From Sclerotinia nivalis (taxonomy: Eukaryota > Ascomycota > Leotiomycetes > Helotiales > Sclerotiniaceae): a stretch of DNA of 64,000 bases. Where the stretch lies: assembly GCA_029531795.1 (NCBI GenBank), contig JAPEIS010000003.1, forward strand, positions 806,001-870,000, written 5' to 3'. This document shows, piece after piece, positions 1 through 10,912 of the stretch (positions are counted from its first letter, which is position 1; each line of letters opens with the position of its first letter). Under the pieces are notes generated by a model. That model did no database searches and was not told where the DNA came from. It saw only the letters and a list, made by a program, of their open reading frames with translations. The position numbers and the translations under genes are program-made.

Positions 1-101
1 CTAGTAGCCAACCCCAAAATTAAATAGGGGAGCCGGCAAGAAACGAGGCTTGTCATTCCGTAGGTCTGGTTCATTCAATTAGGATCACTCTTTGGTGAAG
101 T

Positions 102-473
102 ATGGAAGAGCTGAAAATCAGTACTGCTACGTGCAAAGCATCGTCACAAAGATGTCGCCTAGCAGTATGTTCTATCTTGGCTTTTAGATATTGTATTTTA
201 AATCTAAATTCTTCAGTAGTATCCGAACGGCCAGTAGAAATACCAACAGAAGTTATCGCCAAGATTGACGAGGCGATTGGCAATTCTAGATTTCATATGG
301 TTATCATGGGAATAACCTGTCGTCGGTTTTATTCCATGTTCAAAAGACAATTGACGGGACTAAGACTGGATAGCTATCACTGCTTGCGGGTTCTGCCAGC
401 TCGACTGCACATTATAGGATGTTGCATTGTGGGCTGCTCACGGTGCTGCATTAGTTGTGGACAATCATTATGA
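102..473 (+). pseudogene. Decayed F-box-like gene (fragment)
   Basis: The open frame contains the segment EIPTEVIAKIDEAIGN followed by MGITCRRFYSMFK. This matches the F-box block of the intact paralogues in this window (LPTEVI..., FTCPRMYEIFK, LTCARFYSEFK). A possible intron (donor GTATGT near 169, acceptors in 215-235) lies just before this block, as in the paralogues. After about position 370 no further family block can be read: the GRFL, P.N.G and EW..M motifs are missing and the frame ends at 473. It is best read as a truncated, dead member of the array; a short expressed protein cannot be excluded. Confidence 0.5.
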
Positions 474-1762
474 CATGTTTGAAGAGGTGGGAGGCGCTCC
501 AAGGTACAGGAATTGTTACTGCATACTTGCCATTTATTTTTTTCGCTTCCCTGTCGAGGTTTTTTAAAATGTGCAAACCCATAACTTAGCCTAGGATAAT
601 ATGATATCTCAATGAATATTGAATTTGAGAGCCTCCGGGTTGAAGGAACGCATCATCTCCGTCATTACAAATCGCGGTTTCCTTGAACTATTTATTAAGT
701 GTCCTGCAAGCCGCCATCATAATCACGGATCTGGGGGCAGAGAGATTCCGCTTAAATTAAGCCTTCTAAGTTTCCTCGTGTGGTGACAGGTGTAGGGAGA
801 AGTAGATGGAAGTTTGACCGTTAGTAAGGGTATTATCAAGCAGCATATATAAGGAGAGGCTTCAAAAAATGTGTCCAATTGCCCGGATTGCAGGACGGAT
901 TAGATGTTTTAAGGTAAATAGTTGAGTATATTTTCAACTTTCCAATTCAACTAAAATACATGAATATCTTTTTTCAATTTTCCAATTCGGCTATAAATTT
1001 TTGAATATCTTTGGATCTATCAAATTATGTGATAAGTTTTATTAGATTATATGATGGGGGTTTTGTTTAATCCAAGAGTCTGGATAGCAGTTTAGTTCTT
1101 TTGATATTAGATCATTTAATCTGGATTTTTTATATTGAATTTTTCTCAATAGATAGTTCATATAGTCCAATAAAATCACATATTAACTATCCGGGTGGTT
1201 GGTTAGACGGAGTGCGGCAAGAATATTGGATATACTGATTTCAAAGTTTGGAGAGGAGTTAACGTTATTGGTATATGAATGTGGTTTTGCAGACTATCTT
1301 ACTTGGCTCTTGAAGGGTATTTCTAGATTATGCGGAAACGCCATTATTGAGTTCCCTACCTCTTCCACTATATAATTTGACATCAGTAAATGCGATACAC
1401 GTATTTTTGCGTTTGTAGATGATTGTAAAGCTCGTTCAGAGAGAGCGTCCATCAATTCACCTCTAATTTCAACATCTATCAACTTGGGAATAACCAGTAT
1501 AATAATGAACATATCTAGCCACTAGTAATAACTACTATATACATATAAAACTACAGTAGTGAGGCAGACATTCATTCAATAGTTCAATGGTCCGCATTCT
1601 TATGATGCGCCTTGTACTGGCCTTAAATAGTGCATTTAAGCCAAATTTTTGTACCTCAACTGTCACATCAACCCACAATTTTTCATACAAGAACATCTTG
1701 GGTTCTGCAAATAGCTCAACCATCAACTACTCTTTCAAACCACTCATTCGATTTTGTTAGAT
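474..1762. other. Intergenic, AT-rich, no gene seen
   Basis: AT-rich sequence with repeated TTTTCAATTTTCCAATTC-like stretches around 930-1000. The short open frames on the minus strand (1294-1726) show no recognisable domain. The right end serves as upstream region of the decayed gene at 1763. Confidence 0.5.
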
Positions 1763-2660
1763 ATGACTCGACGGAGGGAAACCAAGAAGGCACCGCCTGA
1801 TGAACAAACAATCCATGACGAAAGACTTGCCTCAATGTTGGACATGACTTTTGACCAGCAAGCGGCTTTCTTGTGGAAGATGCATGGAAATGACCTAAGA
1901 ATGGGTAATGCGAAACCTAAACCAAAAGCACGTAAGTTTCGAGTTGATTTCAACTTACCTCTGCCATACTAAAAGAAACCTCTAGAATTTCAATTACAAC
2001 CTGACAAAGCCCGTCTAGCTAAATTACCAACGGAAATAATCTGTCAGATTGGGAATGAACTGGGCCGCTGTGGATGCCAAAACAAAGTACCTCTGGCGTT
2101 GACTTGTCACCTCTTTTATCTTCTGTTCTGCAATGATATCGTGTGGGTACATATGAAGGATCTTACCTGTTTTTGCACAGTTGATACTGGCCCGGTGAAA
2201 GAAGTTGGTAATAACGTCGCTAATCATGGGTTTGGCTGTTGATATCGGCCACTTTGGCGCCTTCTAGAAGATTGGAGCGGTCTCCATGGATATCGATACT
2301 GTTTCGGACGACATTCTAACTGCTGTTCGAGACTATCAAAACTCTTAAGACGGTGGCCAATCGCATTTGGTTTTTGCGACCCGAGGAATATTACACCTAC
2401 GCGGACCCTGGTTGCATCAAACAAGGCTTCGAGTAGAGCATCAAGAAGCGGCTGACAGACGACTTTGCAGATCACTCTCAAGCGGGCTGTTCATTAGATG
2501 CGCGCCACAAAAAATTCCACCTCACCGGACAGTGAAATTTCTGTACTCAGTTCCAGGCACGAAAAGAATTGAACGCGAGTTAGATCGACAGGCGCGACAC
2601 TGCTGGGCAAAAGAAATGATGCTGGCTTACTCTGAGTGGAGGGAGATGAGTGGGCTATGA
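1763..2660 (+). pseudogene. F-box-like family pseudogene, full length but broken
   Basis: Exon 1 (1763-1931) starts MTRRRETKKAPPDEQ. A GTAAGT intron (1932-2018, phase 1) joins to an exon starting KLPTEIICQIGNEL with ALTCHLFYLLF, a clear F-box-like block. The frame stops with TGA near 2240. Family blocks then continue in other frames: LLEDWSGLHGYRY near 2262-2300, FLRPEEYYTYADPG near 2372-2415, an in-frame TAG near 2434, SIKKRLTDDFADHS after it, and the terminal tail MLAYSEWREM ending at 2660. At least one frameshift and one stop separate blocks that are contiguous in the paralogues, so the gene is dead over most of its length. The intron position matches the four complete copies. Confidence 0.7.
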
Positions 2661-4188
2661 TCAAGGATGATTTAAATTTCTGGCTACGTACGTACACGGA
2701 GCATATAGATACACGTGATTAGAGGAAAACATGAGCGGAACGGGAAATGCGATGATTTGACCCTTATGGTCGGTAAATAAGAAAACTTCGCTCAAATTAC
2801 ACAGATCAAATACAAACTTCTCTCTCTTTATCAATGAGCTGCAATGCAAACAATTGATCTATGGCACATACACACATATTTATACTAGTGTAGCATGGTG
2901 CACCTATCATTTCACCAAGAGTTGATGGCTAGCATGGTGCCAAACTACAAGATTCCACAACACTCTTTCCCTCTTAATATGGGTGGACAAGAATGAATTG
3001 ATGAGACGCAACGTATTGTCGCTGTCCATCATAATAAGAGATCAAAGTCTTTGTTCAGAGAAATAGCTGAATGTGGAATTCGATGGAGTAAAAGGGAGTA
3101 TAGCCGAGGTTGGTCGGCCATCGAGCTATGGAGGGAGGAAAGAAAGCGGTTGGAGGAACAGGAACGGAGAATATTGAGCCTTATTTAGTATTGGTGAGCG
3201 TTAAACTAATTATACTCCAAAGTTGGAGTGGTCACACTATGTGGAGTATCAAGCACCTGGCAAGATGGCACAAATGGCGGGAAGCAAATGAGATACAAAA
3301 ATTCGGGATGATGGTATTAGGAACCAATCCACATTTCTTTCTCTCTTCTCTGTCTACTTGATTGTGCTAGGCCGTGCGTTTTATTATTCGTAATATTTGG
3401 TGCTATTTCGAAAAACTACTTTCTTTCCAATGTTATCTTCTTATCAGCAGGCCTTGTAGTAACCCAAAGAGCTGTTTCTGCTATATTTTAAGCACACGGT
3501 GCCGCCTAACCATGGTTTGAGCTTACAACTCCTCTAGCGTTAAGTAGTACATGAATTTCAGTGAAATATCCACAGGCTTTGAGACCGGGTCCATCGCAGC
3601 TCATAGTTGTCTCTGTATGTATTCTTCGCTAATCTTACAATTTCTGATGTTCTCATCTAGTTGATATTAACCATGTAATTTTGACCAAATACATCCACGG
3701 CTGCAATAATATTGAAACAGGTAAAGGAATTTTACAAACTAATGAATGGATAATGCTCTCTAATCCATCAAGGCATGAAAGATATGACTCTCACTTACCC
3801 CTAGATTCACTGAAACATGGTCATGTTCACAAGTATAAGAATAGACCACAAAGAACAAGAAGCTCCAAAAGATCCAGCATATAAACCAAAATGAGATCAA
3901 AACAGTTAAGAATAATGTTGGCTGTTGGTCGAGGATCACTAACCTCTTGTGGCCCAAGCTACTAGCTTATATCTAGGAAGAATGGTGTCCTCGGGTGATC
4001 CCCTAATACATCCGACCTCAGCCCTTTTAATGAATTCAAGCTATTTGTTCCATATCAGTCTTTGGTTTGTTTTGCTTCTTGTTTCTCGCAACTACATTTA
4101 CAACTACAAATCTTGCTTTAAAGCCTAATTTCAACATGTGGTTAGTTCCCCTAGCAATGTCCCTAGAAGGGAAAAAGAACTATTACTG
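2661..4188. other. Intergenic, no supported gene
   Basis: Short open frames on both strands, none with a domain. A stretch near 3080-3190 reads ELWREERKRLEEQERR in one frame and could be a coding relic, but nothing anchors it. The last 100 bases are the leader of the F-box-like gene at 4189. Confidence 0.4.
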
Positions 4189-5164
4189 ATGGAACAAACA
4201 AGAAATAATGTTTGCAAGAATTACCTGATCGATAAAAGGGCCTATTTTAAGGATGCTATGGTGTCCGATTTATGGAAAAAGAGAATGACTCCCAGAAAAT
4301 ATGTACTGGAGCCAGGAATGAGTTCTGGTGGTGTTACGTTGGGTGGTCACTCCATCATGCTGGATTCTTTGTGTAAGTAATATATCTGCAGTTTTGATTG
4401 TAAAGCTAAGCCAGAAAGAACTTGACTAATATATACATGAACTATTCAGCTCTTAGCCTTCGGAGAAAGTGCATTGAAAGCTTACCCACAGAGCTATTGG
4501 TAGAGCTCCTCCTACATTGGCTTGATCCAGGCTCGGCCATCCTTCTCGCTCTCACAAGCTCTCGAGTCTATCGGGTCTATAAGCGCGTCTTCCCTGAACC
4601 CATCAACCTCAACGTGGTCATACAAAGTCTTATCTCAACAGGTACGCCCCACACTAGTAATATGCCTTACCTTCGAGAGGATCTGCATGGTAACGCGGGC
4701 ATTTTGTACCAATTAGGTTTCAATTTGTGGTACCCTGCTTCACGATACATTTACTACGACCACCTCAAGATTTCATCCGACTCGGAAAAATTCGTTGACT
4801 ACCCCTTTTTCGGTCGCTTTCTCTCCCGAGAAGTTTATAGTCCTACCAATTTCCATGGACCCGAGAATATCGAAGCTTTGCATAAGTTGAAGCGAAGATA
4901 TTTCGACTACGCCATCTATGATGTCGTTTATCTTCGCCTAACTGGCGTACCTTTGGAATATCCGCATAATCTTGGGGCGGGTGGATGGAATACTGCTGTC
5001 ATGAAAATGTTGGAGCGCGTGGTTACTAAGATAGACCAGCTTCACTACTTGAGATTAAAGGAAAAAGATCGCACCGCTTTCCTTGGTGTGCGAAATTGGA
5101 GCGTCTCATTGCGAATAACTCGTTGATTCCATTTGGCGAGTGGACTGAGATGGTGGGCTTTTGA
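4189..5164 (+). CDS. F-box-like protein, 3' end frameshifted
   Basis: Exons 4189-4372 and 4450 onward; the 77-nt intron has donor GTAAGT, a TGACTAAT branch site and a TTCAG acceptor, phase 1. The start ATG at 4189 is the first ATG in the exon-1 frame, and a longer N-terminus is possible. The second exon begins SLRRKCIESLPTELLVELLL with LALTSSRVYRVYK, the F-box-like block, followed by FFGRFLSREVY, KRRYFDYAIYD and YPHNLGAGGW, the family blocks. The frame stops at 5126, but shifting frame near 5060-5095 restores a tail ending at 5164 (IPFGEWTEMVGF) that aligns without gaps to the last residues of the paralogue at 6781. The copy is therefore either recently broken, affected by a sequence error, or makes a protein with an altered C-terminus. 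F-box proteins usually act as SCF ubiquitin-ligase adaptors; that role is inferred here. Confidence 0.65.
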
Positions 5165-5733
5165 TTATACCGGGGAATGGAGCAAGAATGAGATGTTACT
5201 TCAAAGAGATACTGTCCTCTGATACTTCAAAATGTCGAATAAGGATACCATAATTAGCTACAAACTGAACAGAGAAAAGTGAACAAAAGTATAAAAAGTA
5301 AATGTGACAGATAATTACATATTTGATAAACGCAAGGCTATATAATAAAACCCTTCGTTTAGATACGATCCAGGTAATCTCCGTAGGTCCCTTCCCCCAA
5401 AAAGCTTTTCAATTCAGAATTTGCTAAGATTGAGGTCATAATTCAGACAAATAGTGCTCTCTACAAATAACAAGACAATACCGTTACGAAACAAAACTTC
5501 ACGCAAGGCATTCAATAGTCCAGACTGCAGCCCAAAAATGAAAAGCTTTTGAATTATTGAATCTAATTGAAGTATTTAGATGATTTGAAATATTTGAATC
5601 ATATTCAAATATGTATAATTTTTGAAATATTAAAAGCAATTACTAATCCGGACTACTACTCACTCTGAATTGCAGGTACAGAAAAGTCGATCTAAATCAT
5701 ATGCTGCTCGATAATTGAGGTCCATCCTTACAG

Positions 5734-5854
5734 ACGAAAACGAGCTTCCAGCTGTGTTGCTAGACTTGCTTGACAGCTTCACCTTTTCAACATTGAAGTA
5801 AACTGAAAATCCAACTTTGGCTTCCATAGCATTTAATTACCGAGAAAGTGAACT
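5734..5854 (+). pseudogene. Possible relic of an F-box-like copy
   Basis: Directly after an acceptor-like TTACAG (5728-5733) the sequence reads ENELPAVLLDLLDSF, then a stop, then LASIAFNYRESEL in the same frame. Leu-Pro at the start of a leucine-rich helix just after an acceptor resembles the exon-2 start of all paralogues (SLPTELL, KLPTEV). No upstream exon or downstream family block can be read, so this is a weak call. Confidence 0.25.
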
Positions 5855-6082
5855 CATTATACATCCATAAAAATCTAATGGATTGGCGATGCTAAAATTT
5901 AACCATCATAGCTTACTGTAACAGCGAGTTGGACTCTTCAAACATTTTGCTTCATGCGGCTGTTTGCCTGAATAGTCTCGGGAAAAGACAAGACTTGCTG
6001 TCTGGACTCTGCGTGCTGCCAGCCAAATAACACACTCCTCATAGCTACCTCCTTCGTCACTTGCAAAACATATTCTGCCCAA

Positions 6083-6104
6083 ATATATATATATATATAT
6101 ATAT
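6083..6104. repeat. (AT)11 microsatellite
   Basis: Uninterrupted alternating A and T for 22 bases between F-box-like genes. Confidence 0.9.
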
Positions 6105-6780
6105 TATCTTTTTGCATAAATTAAAGATTTTGCATTCGATTCATTCCTGCTAATGTTGTACAGTGACTGGTTTGGGAAAGACCAATTCTTCTCCCTTACC
6201 AGAGAATAAATGAATGCTATAGCACTAGCGAGCGATAGTCGGATAAATTGGACTCCAATATTGTTTGCGCTAGGCTCGGAAGGCAGACCCTGTCTGCTGT
6301 GTACAGCAAGTTGTGTATAATCGTTAATCAGTTGCCAGAAGGATTGTCTATTCGATTTTGATCACACTGAGCCCGACTTCCGAGCCTGTCATAAACATTA
6401 AGACACTCTACCAATTAGAATCTAATTAGGTCCAGTACGGTGATGAAAATAAAGTAAAGAAATATCTTGATTGATAAATAAGGGAACGGTACGGTGGTGA
6501 ATTCACAAGCCTGAATTGTCAGTGGTGATTTAGAAATAACATCTGTTTTACCGTACACGAAGTTCCATCTATTTATAGTGCTTACCTCCCAACTATTTTC
6601 CTCCCTCCTTCATTTTTTTTGATGAAATTTCATCGCAATCATAAGATTCGAAGAATACTCAAAGAATAACATAGTGTTTCCATATTCCTTTCAATCTCAT
6701 TACGACCATATTCCAGCATTCTCGCAAGCACTCAACGATATCAACAACATAATCCCAGATCCCATCATACTTGTTACACG

Positions 6781-7611
6781 ATGGGTGGCCAGACATCAAC
6801 AGTTCAACAGTCCGACGCCCAGGAAGATGATAGCAAGGGTGGCATTACCCGTGCATCTAGACCTAGAGGCCCAAAACAATTGGGTACCTAGTAATCCATA
6901 AGATGTTGATTGACACTAGCTAACAAGATGCCACTAGATTTCTCACTCGAGAAGCTACCCACAGAAGTTATCCTAAGAATCGTGCAATTTCTCCCAGTTT
7001 CCCATATTTCCATCGCATTCACGTGTCCTCGCATGTATGAAATATTCAAAGACGTGCGTCCACAGCCTATCAGTCTTTGCAACGCAGGTGTTGCACCTCA
7101 TCTTGATCCTTCCAGCACCGAAACCGTGCATTTAAAACTTTTAGAGTACGCGTGGATCCTGAGAGTATATGAGCCAAAGGACTATGTATACAAAGTATTA
7201 ACACGCGTGTGTCAGTCCGCACCCGACGATGGAATCCCCTATCGTTATCAATATTATGGTCGATTTCTTCGTCGTCCATACTATAGTGACGAAAGAAATT
7301 GCAGAGATCTCAAGCAAAGGTACCGCAATTACGAATTGTACACTCAGTGCTGGTCTCAACGCATGCCGAAGGAATTTCCATATCCACACCCATACAATAA
7401 AGGACGGTTCACGTATGAGATGGAAATGAAGGAGGCTATCCATGAACTACTTGATTCGATGGATGATGCAACTCCTGAGGAGTACAGGGAACGCATGTTT
7501 TTCATGTGGAAGTTCCTGGCAATTGGATCAAATGCAGAGGTGAAGGGCCTCGTTATTGCGAATCTATCTTTGAAACATTTTGCTCAGTGGAGAGAGATGA
7601 TAGAGTTTTGA
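6781..7611 (+). CDS. F-box-like protein
   Basis: Exons 6781-6883 and 6938-7611 (258 aa). The 54-nt intron has donor GTACCT, a GCTAAC branch site and acceptor CCACTAG, phase 1, and lies seven residues before the F-box, as in the paralogues. Exon 1 encodes a polar N-terminus (MGGQTSTVQQSDAQEDD). Exon 2 opens with KLPTEVILRIVQFLP and FTCPRMYEIFK (F-box-like block, about residues 41-75), then YYGRFLRRPYY, KQRYRNYELYTQ, a PHPYNKG block and the tail FAQWREMIEF. No transmembrane segment or WD/LRR repeats are visible, so the substrate-binding part is of unknown type. This is the cleanest member of the array and its intact length sets the family norm. Role as a ubiquitin-ligase adaptor is inference from the F-box alone. 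Confidence 0.75.
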
Positions 7612-8124
7612 TTCCCGACTGAGAAAAAGGCTGAGAAGTCAAAGTCTCGGACTGAAGGTTTGGAGGCCATTGAACACCATTTACATCATCGGGGCAAAAT
7701 TTCAAGGGAAATATTAGGAGGCAAAAGCGGGGTAGGAATGAGGCGCGGAATTATGCGATTGTTTTCTTGGCAGTGAAGGAAATTTGAATAATATTCGAAT
7801 ACAATTAACACTTAAACATTTCTATGCAACATTGTAACACGAAAGTTGGCAAAATACTTGAGACTGAGTGATGACTCTAAACAATTTTGACATTCATAAA
7901 TTATTACTCAATGCTATAACATGTTGAAATGGATGGTTCCAGTGGTGCAAGAGAGCAGGGGGGAGCTAGTCCCAATTGGTACTAGTAGAGCTCTGATATA
8001 TCAGAGCTCTCCATTCCATAGAACCTTTCCTCTTTAGTTGATACAATACAGCCTGTATGCCCTCTTATTCTAGCTCTTATGCTTCCCGTCATTCCTGTGA
8101 AGAGTCATTCTTTTAACATAACAA
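7612..8124. other. Convergent 3' intergenic region
   Basis: Lies between the ends of the plus-strand F-box-like gene and the minus-strand GH47 gene. Contains the perfect palindrome listed at 7987-8010; nothing coding. Confidence 0.6.
7987..8010. repeat. Perfect 24-bp palindrome
   Basis: Twelve bases (AGAGCTCTGATA) followed at once by their exact reverse complement. It sits between two convergent genes, 115 bp from the GH47 stop codon. As a hairpin in RNA of either strand it could mark transcript ends. Confidence 0.9.
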
Positions 8125-10059
8125 CTATTTAGGCCTCTTTAGAGGATGTGCTTCAGTGTTGAGCACATACTCATCTAAGCTGATCAAGTCTGGATCAGCA
8201 AAAATTAGGTAGAAGTATTTAAGAGTTTCAGCCATCCAAAAAGACTCCATTCTATCAGCCTTAGGGGGATTTTCTGAGACGGTACAGTCGTCCAGAGCAG
8301 CATGCGCAATATCGGTGATTGTATGCTTGATAATATTATTGAACATTGTCCAAGCTCGATCTCGCAATTTGGGGTCGCCAGTGATGCGATAAAGTATAAA
8401 GACGGACTCTATTGCTTCAGGTCTATTGAGAGTTAGATACTTTGCCAAAGTGACAACAAGGGGAATACGTACCTGAGGACATACCGACCGTCATCAAATT
8501 TGGTGACTCCAGGTATGAGTCGGTGTTGCTGTATCTTTTCATGAACAGTCTCATTGCCCTCAGTATCCTTGTCAATCCCCTCCAGCCATTTTTGCTCGTC
8601 CCAGGGACAATAATTTTCGTTTTCGCATGGAACCATATGCATCTTTTCAGCCATGATCCCAAGTGGCATGTTTTCATAAGCCCACAAACATCCTTCAGTG
8701 AGCTTTCTGGCCAATTCCAAGTCTTTTTCGTTTTCAAATATCTTTGCACCAATGGCAACCATTCCTCCTGCGAAACAACCAAGATGTTGCGCCTCTCCTT
8801 GAGTCTTGAGTTCTGTGACCAATGTCTTGCCATCACTATCTACATTACCTGGCAAACGAACATCCTCACCATTCTTTGTCATTGGCCGGAAGAATATATT
8901 GCGTCTCATTGCAATCATCGCGTACTCATACATTCTCCGATACTGTTGAGTCGCGCCCCCGAGTAATAAATGTTGCTTTTAGATATTAGCATGTACTTGT
9001 TGGCTGTCATCGAATATGGTGAAAGCTCACCTTTGGCAAATACTCATACAATGAATCAGCCATACCGCCAATAGTAAAGCCCCCATAGTCCACAAAGTTC
9101 TTGTCTTTCGCATTCACAATCACTGGCCACATTCCAGGCAATTTCGATGTGGGTTGCTGCTCGTCAAAGATATTCATGATACGTTGCACTGCGTCGTAGA
9201 ATCGTGGATCACCTGTAATCTGGCCAAGACGTGTGAATTCCAACGTCAATGAGCCAATCTCAGATTCAAGAACATTATCATCTGCTTCTTGTTTGGCTCC
9301 AGTGGCAGCAATGTGGTAGTACCATCGCAAAATAGGTAAGTGATTGGGTGTGTCAAATGACTTGTACAGCATTTCTCCCATCTCCGTCGCTTTCTGGAGT
9401 AGGACTGGATACTTTTCTCCACTTAACTCATAAGCGGAGAGAAAGCCGCCCAAGTATCTAATAGTGGTTTCGAAAACATTAATTTGCTCAAGAGCGCAAG
9501 TACTGAAGTCAATTGCTTGAATCGCTTCGACGGCTGCTTTGAATTCCGAATGCATACCCATGATCCAAAGTGTATCTAGAGAGCGGTTTAGTACAAAAAC
9601 ATAAATATCTGAGCTGTGTTACCGACCAAGAGTGTCGACCAAGCTCGCAGCCCATCCGCCGAACGGATCCATTGATCCACCTGATAGAGGCATTACCTCA
9701 TCTTTCAACCATGCATGGCTAACATAGCCATTCCAGGCATGTGTAAAATTGCTTTTGACAGCCTCAAGTCTAGCTAGTCTCACTGATTTTTCGGCTTGCG
9801 ATTCTTTTCCGAATTGATGTTGAATTCTGGGTATGGTTGTGGCGGGGTTTGTTGGTAGAGGTATGAAATCGGTAACAGGAAAACTGTGTGGGACCTCGGA
9901 CCATCGAAATTTGTTTCCTCCCTCCTTTGGAGCCGACTGGACTATGGGTTGTGTCCGATCATATGATTCCTGGTAGCGTTTAAGCGCGGGTCTTTGGTAG
10001 AGCACAAGGAGAAGAAAAATTGCAGCAACGAGTGTCAAGGCCTTCCATCTGAAGGCCAT
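8125..10059 (-). CDS. GH47 alpha-1,2-mannosidase, type II membrane protein
   Basis: Four exons on the minus strand: 9627-10059, 9031-9575, 8473-8975 and 8125-8422, giving 592 aa in one frame; introns are 51, 55 and 50 nt. The first donor is an unusual GTCGGT, chosen because it restores LVDTLDTLWIMG, the GH47 signature. Residues about 9-22 (LVAAIFLLLVLY) form a signal anchor, so the enzyme should face the Golgi/ER lumen. Other hallmarks: IRYLGGFLSAYELSG, SLTLEFTRLGQITGDPRFY, HLGCFAGGM, paired cysteines in PCENENYC, RYVLRPEAIES and the C-terminal NTEAHP that helps bind calcium. The family trims alpha-1,2-linked mannose from N-glycans. Length is normal for fungal Golgi members. It interrupts the F-box-like array and appears intact. 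Confidence 0.93.
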
Positions 10060-10912
10060 AATTGATTGCGAGATAGTGCTCCCGCAAAGACGCAGTTTTA
10101 ATTATGAATGAAATCAAAGAAATATGTGTGAAAATTACAGATTACCATACGGAGTACAAGAAAGAATCTTCAGAAAATGAGTAGCTCAGTTTTCATAAGA
10201 ATGCGGGAAAGAGAGTACATCCCTAAATCTTGAAACTTATTGTGCAAGGTTCAGGTTAAATGATGCTGAAATACATTGGACACGGCTCAAAGTTCAAGGG
10301 TCAATATGTACTCCGAAGGATTGGAAGCGCTCTAAACAGTTTAATGCGTGTATTGGGGGGGGTGGCAGTGGATGCTATTTTATCATTTACTACCTAGGTA
10401 GAGTTAGTAGAGCAGCATTCTGTAAGCGCCGTCAGACCGAAAAAACATGCCCCCTAGATCAAATGGAGATCATTTATTGGTTAATTTTCTACGAATTCGT
10501 GGACCATCATCTGGTTCGTTCGCTACCCGACTCACCCGCTTTGGCGAGAACGAACAAGGGCCGGATAAGCTAATCATAGAAACTCGTAAGCACTGACCAT
10601 ACACATTCAGCTCTAAGAAATTTGGAACATGTTGGCATGGGATGTCAGCAAGTATAGAGAAGCATTAGTGTAGAACATGCTCTCAAGTGAGACGTTTCTA
10701 TCCTTTAATCTGAAATGACCCACACATTGATTAAAGGCCGCCATGCCTTGTTATCCAGGACTCCCGGGCTGCTAATAAGTTGTCAATGGACACTCGGAGA
10801 GCAGCTGAAAGTACATTATTCAAGCTCTTCCCTGATATTTTTATATCACGATTTTTTTTATGACAACGTATGAAAATTCTCAAGACTGAGCACATTTCTT
10901 TCGCGCAAACGA
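10060..10912. other. Divergent promoter region
   Basis: 853 bp between the start codons of the GH47 gene (-) and the membrane protein gene (+). A G-rich run lies near 10356 and an imperfect inverted repeat (GTTCGTTCGC / GCGAGAACGAAC) near 10515-10556. No coding signal on either strand. Confidence 0.5.

Larger units (their letters stand above)
5165..6780. other. Intergenic, AT-rich
   Basis: Holds an AT microsatellite and a possible relic of another F-box-like copy, both listed separately. Otherwise no coding signal; 6600-6780 is the promoter and leader of the next F-box-like gene. Confidence 0.5.

Noticed and set aside
3110..3361. A further F-box-like gene around 3.1 kb
   Set aside because: Only a loose WREAN resemblance to the tail block; no F-box or GRFL block.
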